Source: Juglans regia (Eukaryota > Streptophyta > Magnoliopsida > Fagales > Juglandaceae). Taken from it: a stretch of 64,000 nucleotides of DNA. The stretch lies in NCBI RefSeq assembly GCF_001411555.2, contig NC_049909.1, positions 5,215,485 to 5,279,484 of the forward strand, in the 5' to 3' direction. The notes beneath the pieces are model-generated. The model made no database searches and was not told where the DNA came from. It saw only the letters and a program-made list of their open reading frames with translations. Each line of letters starts with the position of its first letter. The first letter of the stretch is position 1. Below, in pieces: positions 40,401 through 47,075 of this stretch. The position numbers and the translations under genes are program-made.

Positions 40401-42540
40401 TTGTTTAACGGGATTAAAGACATGTTTTTAAAGTTTTTTGTCACATGATATAATGTGCAATGGCTCCAGAGCTAAAAGGCGAGTGCAACCATATTGTATG
40501 GTCCACAGGGATAAGCTCACTCGAGCACACTAGAGTTTAACAAGTGATGTTCATATCCTAAGAGATCACCCCTGGATGCCGAAGCGACTCAACTCGTTGG
40601 TCACATGAATGCGGTTGGGGTCCTTTTAATAGCCAACATACTTAAAACTCTATTTAATTAATGACATATTTACATATTGTGTATTCAATTATCATTTTAT
40701 TTTTCTGTTTAAACTACTTGAATACAATCAAAGATAATTTGTATAGACCGCAGAATCTAGAGTTGAAGTCATTCCCTAGAGAGACCATTTAAAGTGCTTG
40801 CAGCAAGTAGACGTTATTTTTAGTACGCTATTTTGGTTTTTAACAATAATTTGGTTCTTTATCTTATCTTGTAGAGACATTGATAAAGATTTTTTTTGGT
40901 TTTGGGTTTACAGAATTCTTCGATATTTGCACTAGGGCATGAATGATATGAGGCATCCTATTCTTAATGGAAGTGGTTGTTACATGATCAATGTGATGAC
41001 ATATCTCTTATGGCTTGCAGCTTCGCAAAATTTCCTTTTTTTAACAAGGAAGAAAAGAGCATCATGAAGTTTTCTCACTGTTATTTTTCCAATTGGCTAG
41101 GTTGTAATTCTTATCAAAGCCCGTGAATGATGATATATATCTTCTACACCTTGGAAAATTCAATAACTTTTATCAAAGCCCATGAATGATGATATATATC
41201 TTCTACGCCTTGGAAAATTCAATCAGTTCACTGTGTGTCAGTTTGTGCAGATATTATCAAACTTAGAATCTAATAACTTTTTTTTTATCGGTAAACAAGT
41301 TTTTATTGATCAAAAGAGTAGGCAAAAGCCCAAGCATACAGGAAAACTTATAATCTAATGACTAAGAAAAAATTACGATTTTAGCAACCATTTGGCATCT
41401 GGATGAACTTCATTAAAAATAGAACTAAAACATACCCGGCTTGCCTTACACATGAAACTGGAAAGCACCAAAACCTCTTCAAATGCAATGGCCTTATCAA
41501 TCTTAGCACCAAGTATGCCCTCAAATCTCTGCCAGCAAAATCCATCAGCGTCAGTTTCACTAGAAAGCAATGAAACCTATTGTTACCAAGCTACTATTTT
41601 AATCCATTTTTTTAAAATAGACCCACCTTGAGCTGGATTACAAGGACGTTGGGGGCTTGAAGTACAGACATTTGCTTCCTTGCTACCACCAGTTTCTTAC
41701 ATCTAAACAAGCATAAGTTCCTTCAACGATAATGATAACAATATTTTTTGATAGGTCACAAACAAAGGAAATCGCCATTTGAATTTTGGAGGAGTGACTT
41801 ACTTGTCGCACTTGTACTTATTGTTGTCATCCAAAACCTCGGGTTGAAAGAACTTATGTAATGCCTCTTTAAGTGAATTACTAAGCAAAACATCAAGACT
41901 AATATCCATTATCTCATCATCCTTATTCGACTCGTTGCCACAAGAAAGACACTTCACCTGGCTCTGCAACGCACCCCCAAAGATCTCTTTCACTACCGTA
42001 GTTGTAGCACCAGTCGCAGTGGAAGTACTTTGCTCGCCTCCCTTTGAGTTGGAACGCCGCAGCTGCAGCTTCTTCAAGCGGAGGCATGTGTTGTGGCAGG
42101 CGTCGATCACATAGCGCAGGAACTCGTGCGCGTCCTCCTGTCGGCCGCACCGGAAGTGCTCGGCAAAAATCCGGAGACAGCTCTGGATCTTCAAGGGCGC
42201 GTCAGGGGTTTGATCCACGCTCAGAGAGCGCACAATCCGCTTCTCCAGAATGCAAAACGGACAGTCGCGCGTCAAATCACCTGCGCGAAAATTGAGACGA
42301 ATAAAGAAGAAGGCCATGAAATTAGGGCAAAAGGAGGAAAAGAAGAAAGTAGTGCATACAGAGAGAGGAGTGCTGGCATTTGAGACAGAAATTAGCGAGG
42401 GGAGGGGTGTAGGTGAGGCACTGGAGGACGCTGTTGAGATAGCAGGAGTTGCCGAGGTTCTTGAGCCCTATAGGGGGGCCGTTCTTGCGCTTCTGACTGA
42501 GTAAACTCGGCTGCCAAGTCATTTGCAATTGCAAGGCCAT
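7286..42540 (-). CDS. UBP25: UBP25-type ubiquitin carboxyl-terminal hydrolase, 8 exons, 657 aa
   Basis: Deubiquitinase of the USP/UBP cysteine protease family, which cleaves ubiquitin from proteins or chains. The coding sequence joins 42540-42360, 41803-42280, 41627-41702, 41436-41528, 22670-22756, 21775-22571, 20843-20971 and 7286-7418, all on the minus strand. It gives 657 residues with no internal stop; plant UBP25 proteins are close to this length. Visible landmarks: Cys box [17 protein letters not shown] with catalytic Cys33; [11 protein letters not shown] near residue 108; zinc-binding pairs C171/C174 and C218/C221; His box SGHYYAYIK with His299; WYCCDD near residue 311 for the third catalytic position. 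Residues 320-570 are low-complexity and Ser/Asn/Lys-rich; the last ~85 residues look helical. All introns are GT-AG and phases match. The start is chosen at the family-typical MALQ; an in-frame ATG exists upstream at 42690. Introns 4 and 7 are packed with transposons. The UBP25 assignment rests on recognised family sequence, not a search. Confidence 0.93.
8386..8401 (+). repeat. (CT)n microsatellite
   Basis: A run of about eight CT units within intron 7, in a pyrimidine-rich stretch. Confidence 0.8.
8578..8626 (-). mobile_element. SINE 3' fragment
   Basis: About 48 bp resembling the 3' body of the SINE at 20267-20506: GGTGTCC, then CTCGACTAAT and GGGGGTGCACAG in the same order and spacing. 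No A-tail or 5' half. Confidence 0.5.
8722..9165 (+). mobile_element. TRIM (miniature LTR retrotransposon)
   Basis: Two direct repeats of about 170 bp, 8722-8891 and 8994-9165, both starting TGTGATA and ending near GGGG(T/C)GTTA, roughly 80% alike by eye. The ~100-bp internal part starts with a primer site TGGTATCAGAGTC at 8894 and ends with a purine tract (CGGGGGGGAGA) just before the second repeat. There is no coding capacity. This is the minimal LTR-PBS-PPT-LTR plan. Flanking 5-mers GTATG and AGATG match only at the last three bases. Confidence 0.85.
9166..9690 (+). pseudogene. LINE L1a endonuclease remnant
   Basis: Apurinic-type endonuclease domain of an L1 ORF2, out of frame in places. 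Visible parts are [31 protein letters not shown] (catalytic Asp/Asn box) and [11 protein letters not shown]. Stops after GWIDL and in the first 60 bp show it is inactive. Confidence 0.82.
10305..10664. mobile_element. Tourist-like MITE, copy 2, in LINE L1a
   Basis: 360-bp element beginning GGGCTTGTTTGG and ending CCAAACTTGTCC, flanked by TTA at 10302-10304 and 10665-10667. The interior has CATCTCATCTCA runs and ACTATTATTCACAAACTATC motifs shared with the other copies. It interrupts the L1a codons for DEVL. Confidence 0.88.
10665..13740 (+). pseudogene. LINE L1a reverse transcriptase remnant, split by solo LTR
   Basis: The first half, 10670-11249, reads remnants of [27 protein letters not shown] and [12 protein letters not shown], with frame breaks. 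The second half from 13461 (after the solo LTR) reads [20 protein letters not shown] and [13 protein letters not shown]. The active-site box at 13606-13617 is FPDD rather than FADD, so the catalytic motif is altered. Confidence 0.85.
11250..13460 (+). mobile_element. Solo LTR, family F1, in LINE L1a
   Basis: 2211 bp from TGTAACACCCCG to GGGCGCCACA, flanked by a perfect 5-bp duplication AGGGG at 11245-11249 and 13461-13465, so it is a complete solo LTR of a long-LTR (probably Ty3/gypsy) element. It has a C-rich proline-coding leader (11580-12010), GTAAGT at 12225, a conserved GC-rich block (12540-12840) and an acidic mini-frame at 13131-13183. A 37-bp segment is duplicated (12707-12743 and 12763-12799) only in this copy. 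The long open frames inside are compositional and not supported as genes. Confidence 0.95.
13780..14860 (+). pseudogene. LINE L1a C-terminal region with Cys/His domain
   Basis: Fragments typical of the plant LINE region after reverse transcriptase: [50 protein letters not shown], and a terminal zinc-binding zf-RVT type segment [18 protein letters not shown] at about 14780-14840. Frames shift several times. Confidence 0.82.
14831..14960 (+). repeat. 65-bp perfect tandem duplication in LINE
   Basis: Two adjacent copies, 14831-14895 and 14896-14960, both beginning CTGTGAGGTGGTTAAGGC and ending CTGGGTCATGC. I saw no difference between them, which suggests a recent event in an otherwise old LINE. 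Confidence 0.93.
15263..15686. other. Unassigned intronic sequence between LINEs
   Basis: I see no coding, tandem or transposon-end structure here. It separates L1a from the truncated 5' end of L1b. Confidence 0.4.
16110..16590 (+). pseudogene. LINE L1b endonuclease and linker remnant
   Basis: An open stretch with [21 protein letters not shown] and NHFPIIL, the C-terminal half of the L1 endonuclease, followed by [10 protein letters not shown], a conserved linker in plant LINEs. Frame is lost near 16530. Confidence 0.82.
16871..17750 (+). pseudogene. LINE L1b reverse transcriptase remnant
   Basis: An open frame to 17545 reads [62 protein letters not shown] and [17 protein letters not shown]. 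Its RQGD motif is broken by a stop (GLR then TAG). Another frame continues to [12 protein letters not shown], with an intact FADD box at 17678-17689. This is the best-preserved reverse transcriptase here, but still dead. Confidence 0.87.
17860..18400 (+). pseudogene. LINE L1b C-terminal region
   Basis: [29 protein letters not shown] and GKWLWRYQ fragments match the post-reverse-transcriptase region of L1a and L1c. Frame breaks at about 17900 and 18280. Confidence 0.8.
18828..18858 (-). mobile_element. LINE 3'-end stub
   Basis: A T-run followed by ATAAGTAA, the reverse of a TTACTTAT-poly(A) LINE 3' terminus. Only the last few bases are recognisable. Confidence 0.4.
19070..19889 (+). mobile_element. 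LTR 3' fragment, family F2
   Basis: It ends GGGAAGGGGGTGTTACA at 19889 like the LTR ending at 39862. It shares GAGGTAAGT (19094-19101), a GGTGGATGTGCAAGCCA block at about 19300, CGTGGTCCACCATAGTA and a CCAG acceptor-like site at 19628. The 5' part of the LTR is missing. Confidence 0.83.
20253..20506 (-). mobile_element. tRNA-derived SINE with target site duplication
   Basis: On the minus strand it begins with a tRNA-like pol III promoter: box A TGGCTCAAGTGGTAAAGG, then box B GGTTCAAATCC. A ~150-bp body follows and it ends in about 13 A. Flanks GATATCCCACAATT (left) and GATATCACATAATT (right) are an imperfect ~14-bp target duplication, proving retroposition. It lies in UBP25 intron 7 in the gene's sense direction. 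Confidence 0.9.
20843..20971 (-). CDS. UBP25: UBP25 exon 7 (C-terminal conserved segment)
   Basis: 42 complete codons with split codons at both ends (phase 2 in and out), including [16 protein letters not shown]. Acceptor ..TTTTGTAG, donor GTAAGT. Because of the frame, retention of the next intron gives AAG TAA, a stop within the donor itself at 20841-20839. Confidence 0.93.
21775..22571 (-). CDS. UBP25: UBP25 exon 6 (end of USP domain, disordered region)
   Basis: 265 codons plus two bases, residues 306-570. It starts [17 protein letters not shown], finishes the USP fold at [14 protein letters not shown], then runs into a long Ser/Asn/Thr/Lys-rich region with no fold I recognise. It ends at a GTATAT donor in phase 2, inside the acidic EEYEELKE stretch. 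Confidence 0.95.
22670..22756 (-). CDS. UBP25: UBP25 exon 5 (catalytic His box)
   Basis: 29 codons, residues 277-305, starting [17 protein letters not shown] and ending GHYYAYIK, the USP His box. Both borders are phase 0; acceptor ..GATTCAG, donor GTCTCT (weak). It lies about 18.7 kb from exon 4, yet frame and family order continue exactly. Confidence 0.95.
23090..26115 (+). mobile_element. LTR fragment, family F4 (5' and middle part)
   Basis: It follows the same order as the complete F4 LTR at 57981-63372: an AT-rich start, a C-rich leader with AAAACCCTAGATCCC (23570-24260), a GT-rich section (24340-24980), GGCGATAAAGGGGTAAG at 24890, and TGCATGTAGGTTGCCATCTGAC at about 25970. Its start is unclear and its 3' third is missing where LINE L1c begins. 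A hAT-like element is inserted at 25371. Confidence 0.75.
25371..25899. mobile_element. hAT-like non-autonomous element
   Basis: 529 bp with terminal inverted repeats CAAAGTTTTGAATAC / GTATTCAAAACTTTG and a perfect 8-bp target duplication AGTATTAT at 25363-25370 and 25900-25907. The 8-bp duplication and CA(A)AG ends point to the hAT superfamily. The interior has GTACCGGCC-type repeats and no transposase frame. Confidence 0.92.
26140..27160 (+). pseudogene. LINE L1c ORF1 remnant
   Basis: A Pro/Ser/Thr-rich N-terminal part in shifting frames, then a better-kept C-terminal part with [26 protein letters not shown] and [17 protein letters not shown]. It ends at TGA 27158-27160. The same C-terminal motif occurs in L1d, which supports it as ORF1, the presumed RNA-binding protein of the element. 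Confidence 0.72.
27157..29075 (+). pseudogene. LINE L1c ORF2: endonuclease to reverse transcriptase
   Basis: It starts at ATG 27157 with [18 protein letters not shown], the L1 endonuclease N-terminus, then [24 protein letters not shown] and [11 protein letters not shown]. The 27816-28463 frame carries the linker ([32 protein letters not shown]). The reverse transcriptase at 28414-28842 reads [34 protein letters not shown] and [18 protein letters not shown], then 28846 on reads [20 protein letters not shown] and SRGLRQGD. A few stops are present. No FADD box remains because of the mosaic junction. Confidence 0.88.
29085..30813 (+). pseudogene. Second LINE segment in L1c, reverse transcriptase deleted
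   Basis: It starts in the linker (YFKFENIWL, then [13 protein letters not shown]) and jumps near 29480 to the post-reverse-transcriptase region ([17 protein letters not shown], then [10 protein letters not shown] and LLGKWLWRS). It ends with the Cys/His segment [15 protein letters not shown] at about 30460-30500, where a MITE is inserted, and [18 protein letters not shown] after it. Confidence 0.82.
30505..30704. mobile_element. Tourist-like MITE, copy 3, in LINE L1c
   Basis: 200 bp, starting GGCCTCGTTTG and ending CAAACGGGGCC (11-bp terminal inverted repeats with one mismatch), flanked by TTA at 30502-30504 and 30705-30707. This is the cleanest member of the family and defines its ends. Confidence 0.93.
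31622..32167. mobile_element. Foldback MITE carrying chloroplast DNA
   Basis: 546 bp with inverted ends GATTGCGTTTGG / CCAAACGCAACC and TAA flanks at 31619-31621 and 32168-32170. The arms are inverted repeats for about 140-175 bp (GTGAATAGTAGT-type sequence), so the element could fold into a hairpin. The centre, about 31797-32030, is not MITE sequence but a plastid ycf2 fragment. Confidence 0.88.
31797..32030 (+). pseudogene. ycf2: Nuclear copy of a chloroplast ycf2 fragment
   Basis: About 234 bp that I recognise as ycf2, the large plastid reading frame. In one frame it reads remnants [21 protein letters not shown] then a stop, LDQKQ and [10 protein letters not shown]. Several substitutions and an in-frame TGA show it is a decayed nuclear plastid insertion, not a gene. 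It sits exactly in the loop of a foldback MITE. Confidence 0.88.
32903..34265 (+). mobile_element. Nested solo LTR, Athila/TAT-like
   Basis: 1363 bp starting TGATGAGTGTACG and ending GGGCGTAATCA, flanked by perfect CTTGT at 32898-32902 and 34266-34270. The GTGTACGAAAGTGCAC start and the CTCTGTGGAATCGACACC segment near the 3' end resemble Athila/Ogre-type LTRs. It interrupts the F2 LTR. Confidence 0.9.
35250..36745 (+). mobile_element. LINE L1d, ORF1-only derivative
   Basis: An ORF1-like frame ([23 protein letters not shown]; 35258-36350) ends with [15 protein letters not shown] and [16 protein letters not shown], the same motif as L1c ORF1. ORF2 is absent: sequence goes directly to a 3' tail with CTTGTATAC, GTGTACTTGATT, TTTTTACTTATC and an A-run at about 36746. 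A MITE lies in the tail at 36469. This is a non-autonomous LINE made by internal deletion. The 5' boundary is approximate. Confidence 0.75.
36469..36698. mobile_element. Tourist-like MITE, copy 4, in LINE L1d
   Basis: 230 bp starting GGCCTCATTTG, with a degraded right end ATCACTCC, flanked by TCA at 36466-36468 and 36699-36701. The interior ATAATAAACAATTCAA motifs match copy 3. It splits the LINE 3' tail. Confidence 0.75.
36928..36968 (+). repeat. (TTA)n microsatellite
   Basis: Some twelve ATT units with one interruption, near the start of the F2 LTR. Confidence 0.9.
39590..39700 (+). mobile_element. LINE 3'-end fragment
   Basis: GTGTACATGAGTTTCGCC, then AATAAAAGTTCTTACTTATC and an A-rich tail, matching the LINE 3' terminus of L1d. 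It sits inside the F2 LTR. Confidence 0.65.
39863..40185. other. Unassigned intron 4 sequence
   Basis: Between the F2 LTR end and a SINE. I see no coding or repeat structure. Confidence 0.4.
40186..40345 (+). mobile_element. tRNA-derived SINE
   Basis: Box A TGGCTCAAGTGGTAAGGG and box B GGTTCGAACCC with the same flanking words (AGGTCTAAG, GGTGCAAACAAT) as the SINE at 20253-20506, so the same family in the opposite orientation. The 3' half differs and no A-tail or target duplication is clear. I reject an actual tRNA gene because the cloverleaf does not close. Confidence 0.8.
40346..41277. other. Unassigned intron 4 sequence
   Basis: No family-like frames. A ~65-bp segment, TATCAAAGCCCATGAATGA to CTTGGAAAATTCAAT, occurs twice in tandem at about 41110-41225. 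Confidence 0.45.
41278..41342 (-). mobile_element. LINE 3'-end fragment in intron 4
   Basis: On the minus strand it reads CTGTATGCTTGGGCTTTTGCC, then TTTTGATCAATAAAAACTTG and a poly(A), a typical plant LINE terminus. It is within 100 bp of the exon 4 donor and in the gene's sense direction. Confidence 0.75.
41436..41528 (-). CDS. UBP25: UBP25 exon 4
   Basis: 31 codons, residues 246-276, beginning [12 protein letters not shown] and ending SSFMCKASR. Both borders are phase 0; acceptor ..TGGCAG, donor GTATGT. The giant intron 4 follows. If that intron were not spliced, translation would stop about 20 codons later, before the catalytic His. Confidence 0.93.
41627..41702 (-). CDS. UBP25: UBP25 exon 3
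   Basis: Residues 220-245. It completes the YKCDKCKK zinc pair and carries the core strand [11 protein letters not shown]. The acceptor is ..GTTTAG at 41703-41704 and the donor GTGGGT. Phase 2 in, phase 0 out. Confidence 0.93.
41803..42280 (-). CDS. UBP25: UBP25 exon 2 (core USP domain, zinc-finger cysteines)
   Basis: Residues 61-220. It contains [44 protein letters not shown] and the first half of the second zinc pair (YKCDK). It ends in phase 2 at a perfect GTAAGT donor. The stretch around residues 132-154 (Arg/Ser/Thr-rich) looks like a variable loop. Confidence 0.95.
42360..42540 (-). CDS. UBP25: UBP25 exon 1 (catalytic Cys box)
   Basis: Codes for residues 1-60 plus one base of codon 61. 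It carries the USP Cys box with nucleophile Cys33 and the family-typical run [11 protein letters not shown]. The donor is GTATGC at 42359. The following 79-bp intron ends in TTTTCGCGCAG, so T plus GT restores a Cys codon in frame. Confidence 0.95.
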
Positions 42541-43513
42541 CAAAGAAGACCACCTCCCACCTCCGTTTCCTGTGACGCATCGGACGGTTTCGTCTCTAAA
42601 GTACAAGTACCCCAACGCCACCAGGACCACCACAATTGCATGGCTCTCCCTGTCTGTCTTCTCGGGTGCCTTATAAGAAAGCAAATCCAATCAAATCGAA
42701 TGAGATAAATGAATTGGACTCCCTCGTAACCCCCGGGTACAGTACGTTTTCAAAAGGAAAACTCGAGGGAAAGGGGAAGAATATCTCAGAGAAGAAGAAG
42801 CGCCACCGTGCTTGCAAAACCCCCAAAATCCAAATCGCTCCCTCTCACTCAGATTTTGCGAGGGTTCATAATTCACCTGTCATCTTTCCCCCTCTCCTGC
42901 CTTTTGGGCTGGTACGGTACTTAATTATTACCTCTTTATCTATTTTATTATTATTTTATAAAAAAAAAAATTATTTATGAATCTTTTTATTATTATAAAA
43001 TATAACAATTTCAATATCATTGATATTAATAACGTATAAACCAGGATAATAATATAATATCTAGATTAATAATAATAATGATAATGTGGTATAACCGACT
43101 ATATACACTATATAACAATTATGAAATATGGAAATCATAATTGATAAACTTGATTTCATTGAAAACATAATACTTATAAAGAGATTAATTCTCATAAGAT
43201 TTGAGGTAAAAGATATGAAATAATTTTTATAAAGAAATTTTTCGGAAATTAGGATTGAGAGAAGGAAAGAGCTTCATTTGAGATTTTTTTGAATGTCTTC
43301 TTTGTTTACAAACTTCATTTTGTAGATACTAAAAAGTAACTTTATATACAATAATATGATAATAAACGTCCAAAGTTATTTTTCCTCGTGTGTTGGCAGA
43401 TAATGGATGAGTGGCATCAATAATACTTCTGAGTCGAGTCAAACAATAATTTGATAACGAACGCCTAAAGTTGTTTATCTTCATGCGTCGGCGTATAATA
43501 GATAAGTGGCACC
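42541..43513 (-). promoter_or_regulatory. UBP25 5' UTR and promoter interval
   Basis: 973 bp between the start codon and a solo LTR. The 42541-42880 part is GC-richer and likely 5' UTR. It contains an in-frame upstream ATG at 42690 on the minus strand. Beyond 42930 it is very AT-rich with homopolymers. I cannot name a specific TATA box or transcription start. Confidence 0.5.
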
Positions 43514-45689
43514 TGTGGCGCCTCTGACCCCCATGTAGAGAAAACACGGGAATCGAGACGCCGGGATGATGACAACACGGTCACACATCCCAACGAAATG
43601 CCAGTGTGTGTACATGCAACGGTGTACAAAAACAACGCAGCGGATTAGTCAACTAAGTACCAGAATTTAAATACAAGTAAACATCAGTAAAGTTTTAAAA
43701 ACAGTTATACAGTCATCCAAAATAAAGTTAACACATGTCCCAAAAATACAAAGGGTAAAATAAATAACAAGCTAGTGATCCCAGATCACTCCTCGGGCGG
43801 AGCCGTCTCCTCAGGCTCACCCTCCTCCTCCTCAACTGCATCAAAATCTGCGTTACCACAGAATGGTACCGCAGGTAAGTATAACCCAAAAAATATACTC
43901 AGGAATATAAAATGCATTAATACCACCAACATGCATGCATATGAAGAAATATGCATTTTCCTCAAAATATCATTTTCCCCGAAAATGATTAATTTATCAA
44001 CACACGCCAAAATCCCATTTGGCCCAAAAATAATCCGTAAAACATTTTCCCAGAAAATGATTTACACAAAATCCAACTCACACTATTTTCCCAGAAAATA
44101 GTCCATTTAATCCGTCAATACCCTATGCACCATGGCCTCCCCTAGGGACCATCCGCACGTCCTGGCTTCGTAGCGATGCCCAGTTCCGCGCCCAGCGCGT
44201 ACATGGCCAGACATCCTCTAGTCCCCGCCAGCAGAAGGACCACGGAGTCGGCACGAATCTCTCGTCCGATCCCATTGTCGCCCAGCGACAATCCAGGGGA
44301 CGTTACTCAGTTTATTCCGCTCCCGAGTAACCAGAGGAGCTCCACCGAGATAATGCCCCATCTCGGCTTGGGGTTCGTGATACACACGCACCCAACAAAT
44401 CATTCACATGAAAACCCAGTTTTCATAAACACATGAACATGAATGCAATACACGAAAACCCAGTTTTCCTTTACAAACATGAACATGCATGAAATAATGA
44501 AATGCACATGAACCAACCAATCCAAAATCCATCAATAACCAATAACCAATAACCAATCCAATCCAATCCAATCAAACCAACAACTCCAATCACAAATCCA
44601 TCCGACCCCCGTACTCCTCGGACTCAGTCCGGCACTCAGTTCGGCAAAAAATACAGTGAAATGGGTTAGTGCAAAAATACATAAAATTCATGAGAATTCT
44701 TTGGAGAAATACTTACAGCGCTATATGATAATTTCCGGAGGATCACGAAGCTGAAAAAGGCGACGTCTGAGCAACACCACAGTGTAAAATACACTGTGGC
44801 CGTGGGTCACAAATACCCACTTTTCAACGGAGACAAACGAAGATCCCAAAATGGTAGGGTAGGGCCTAGAGAGGTCGGTGAAGCCAATGGTGGTGGTGGT
44901 TTGCCGTGGATGACGGCGCAAATGGTGGTTTAAGGCCAAAAATGTACAAATCGGAAATGGACTTGGTGGGGCTTCACCGGTGACGGATCGGAGCTGGGGT
45001 TGGGTCCAAAGGGTTGCCAAGAGGTCGGGGATGAAGTGGTAGGAAGATGGTGGCCAATGGCGGTGCGACGGCGGCGCAACGGCGGAAAGAGTGCCGCGGC
45101 TTCGTGGGTCTCGCGGGGGCTATCGGTGGCACGAACGGAGGTGGGGTTGGTGGGGTAGGACGACCGGCGGGAGGGGAACACGAGGGGATGGGCGGTGAGA
45201 GTCACCGCCGGCTCACGGCGGCGGGTTGGGTGGAGGCCGAAGTCGCACGGGAGAGAGGAGAGAGTTGGGTCGCGCGGGAAAGAAAGAAGACAGAAGGAAA
45301 TAAGGAGAAAAAGAAAAAGAAGGAAAAGAAAAGGAGAGGAAAGAAAAAGAGGGAAAAAGAAATGAGGTCCAATCCTCATAACTTGGGTTACGAAAATGAT
45401 CCAACGGAAATGATTTTAAAACCACAAATTAAATAAAATAATTTAAACGTAATGGTAAAGTCAAATTGAAATAATTAAATCTCACAGTAATTAATTTAAA
45501 TATTAAAAGCAATTTAAATACATAACAATAAATAAATATTAAGAAAGCACATAAAGATAATTTTCACCAAATTAAAAATCCTAAAAATAACCCAATTAAA
45601 ATCCAGTAATTTTAAAACAAAAGAATAATTTTTTGAATAACATAAAAATAATCATTCAATAAAAATACACTAAAATACGGGGTGTTACA
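43514..45689 (-). mobile_element. Solo LTR, family F1, upstream of UBP25
   Basis: 2176 bp, near-identical over long stretches to the LTR at 11250-13460 but inverted. On the minus strand it runs from TGTAACACCCCG to GAGGCGCCACA. A perfect 5-bp duplication GCACC (43509-43513 and 45690-45694) makes it a complete solo LTR. It lacks the 37-bp duplication of the other copy. GTAAGT reads at 44716-44711. It points towards UBP25, ending 973 bp before the start codon. Confidence 0.95.
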
Positions 45690-45694
45690 GCACC

Positions 45695-47075
45695 AATAAT
45701 GCTTCTTTCTAACTTGTTTTATTGCAATCACATCATAATATGGGGGTCGTACTCTGAAAGATCCAGATCGAATGGATCTTGAGAATCCATTAGATGAATA
45801 GGATGAAGGGATGAGTTAGCCTAAGAATGAGAGACATGTTGTGCTAATGATGAGGTGGTCTATTGTGAGAAAGATAATCTAACTTGATGTGGAGGTGAGT
45901 TTTCTTCATCATCGATGTCTGAGACTTGTAACATTGTCTCAGTTAATTTTTTCAAATCTTTTCTGCTACTAATGGATGCTAATTGGGCCTAAAATCTACT
46001 CCACTAAACTAGAATTTCAAGAGTTTTGGTAATCTTTGAAAATCTTTTACAACGTGATTATAATTATATTTTTTCTACCATTTGATAGAGATTAAGCAGG
46101 CTAAAAACATAATGGTATTGAAAGAGGGGTGAAATTTGATAACATATTCTTATTTCATAATCTAGTTTAATTTTGTTTTGAGGAAGAAAAGAAGAAATGG
46201 AAGATAATGTTTAAATGCATGTGGATAATCATTTTGTGATGAGAAAATCTTAAAACTTTCTTAGAGAGAGATATGAAGAATAAAATATTCAGGTCCATAA
46301 TAATTCCACTATAGTCAAAACCATCACGAGAGTTTCTTGATCTCTTGTAATTTGTCAAAATGGATGAACCATGAATGATGCAAATTTTTGTTTTGTTTTA
46401 AAAACACTTTTGTCAATACCTACTGGTAATTGTAATAATCATAATATGGCGGGTCATAAAAATGAGAAAATTTTCTTATCAAATAAGGATTTTTTTCTCA
46501 TTATTTCAGAGTAAGGACTTGTTTAATGGTAACTTTATGAAAGACAATAATTACAAATGCAAGTAGAAAATGTTGAGTTTGAAGAGAACAAATGATTTCA
46601 GAAAGAAAAATTGAATCTGTGTCTACTAATATAAATTCAAAAAAATGCTACGTTTTCTTAATATTTTGTGGAATGTAATGCCAATCTGACAAGAGAAAGG
46701 CATCAAGTAATTTTTAGGGATTAGTCAGGTGCTGAATTTCATACTTAATAGGGAAGAATAGATGCCAGTGAGTCTTAATAATAATGGAGGATACAGAAGG
46801 TTGAGATAAGAACGAATGACTCATCTCACTATCCAAGAGGGGCCATAGTTTTAACATGAGTTGAACTACGGTCATCAACAGGTACTCACAATGCATATGA
46901 GAAACTGTGATGATTGTGATGACCAAAATTTTCTAGGCTCTTGTGTAAAACATTTTTTTTCTTTTACAAGCCATAAGAGTTTAGGCCATTGTAGGAAATT
47001 AGGATTTTGAAGCTCAATGGAATTAGGGCTCACGCCCTACTTGAGGTTTTGCATGATATTTGTCGTCCAATGAGG
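45695..47075. other. Unassigned intergenic sequence
   Basis: AT-rich, no protein-like frame and no element ends recognised. It flanks the F1 LTR on one side and the F3 LTR on the other. Confidence 0.4.

Larger units (their letters stand above)
22757..41435 (-). other. UBP25 intron 4, ~18.7 kb, filled with transposons
   Basis: Lies between exon 4 (donor GTATGT at 41435) and exon 5 (acceptor CAG at 22757-22759). Contents, reading up the plus strand: an LTR fragment with a hAT-like element, mosaic LINE L1c, a solo LTR carrying a MITE with plastid DNA, a nested Athila-type solo LTR and ORF1-only LINE L1d, a second related LTR, a SINE and a LINE 3' end. All large elements are antisense to the gene. 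Confidence 0.88.

Noticed and set aside
42044..42504. Plus-strand frames opposite UBP25 exons 1 and 2.
   Set aside because: They are antisense shadows of well-supported exons.
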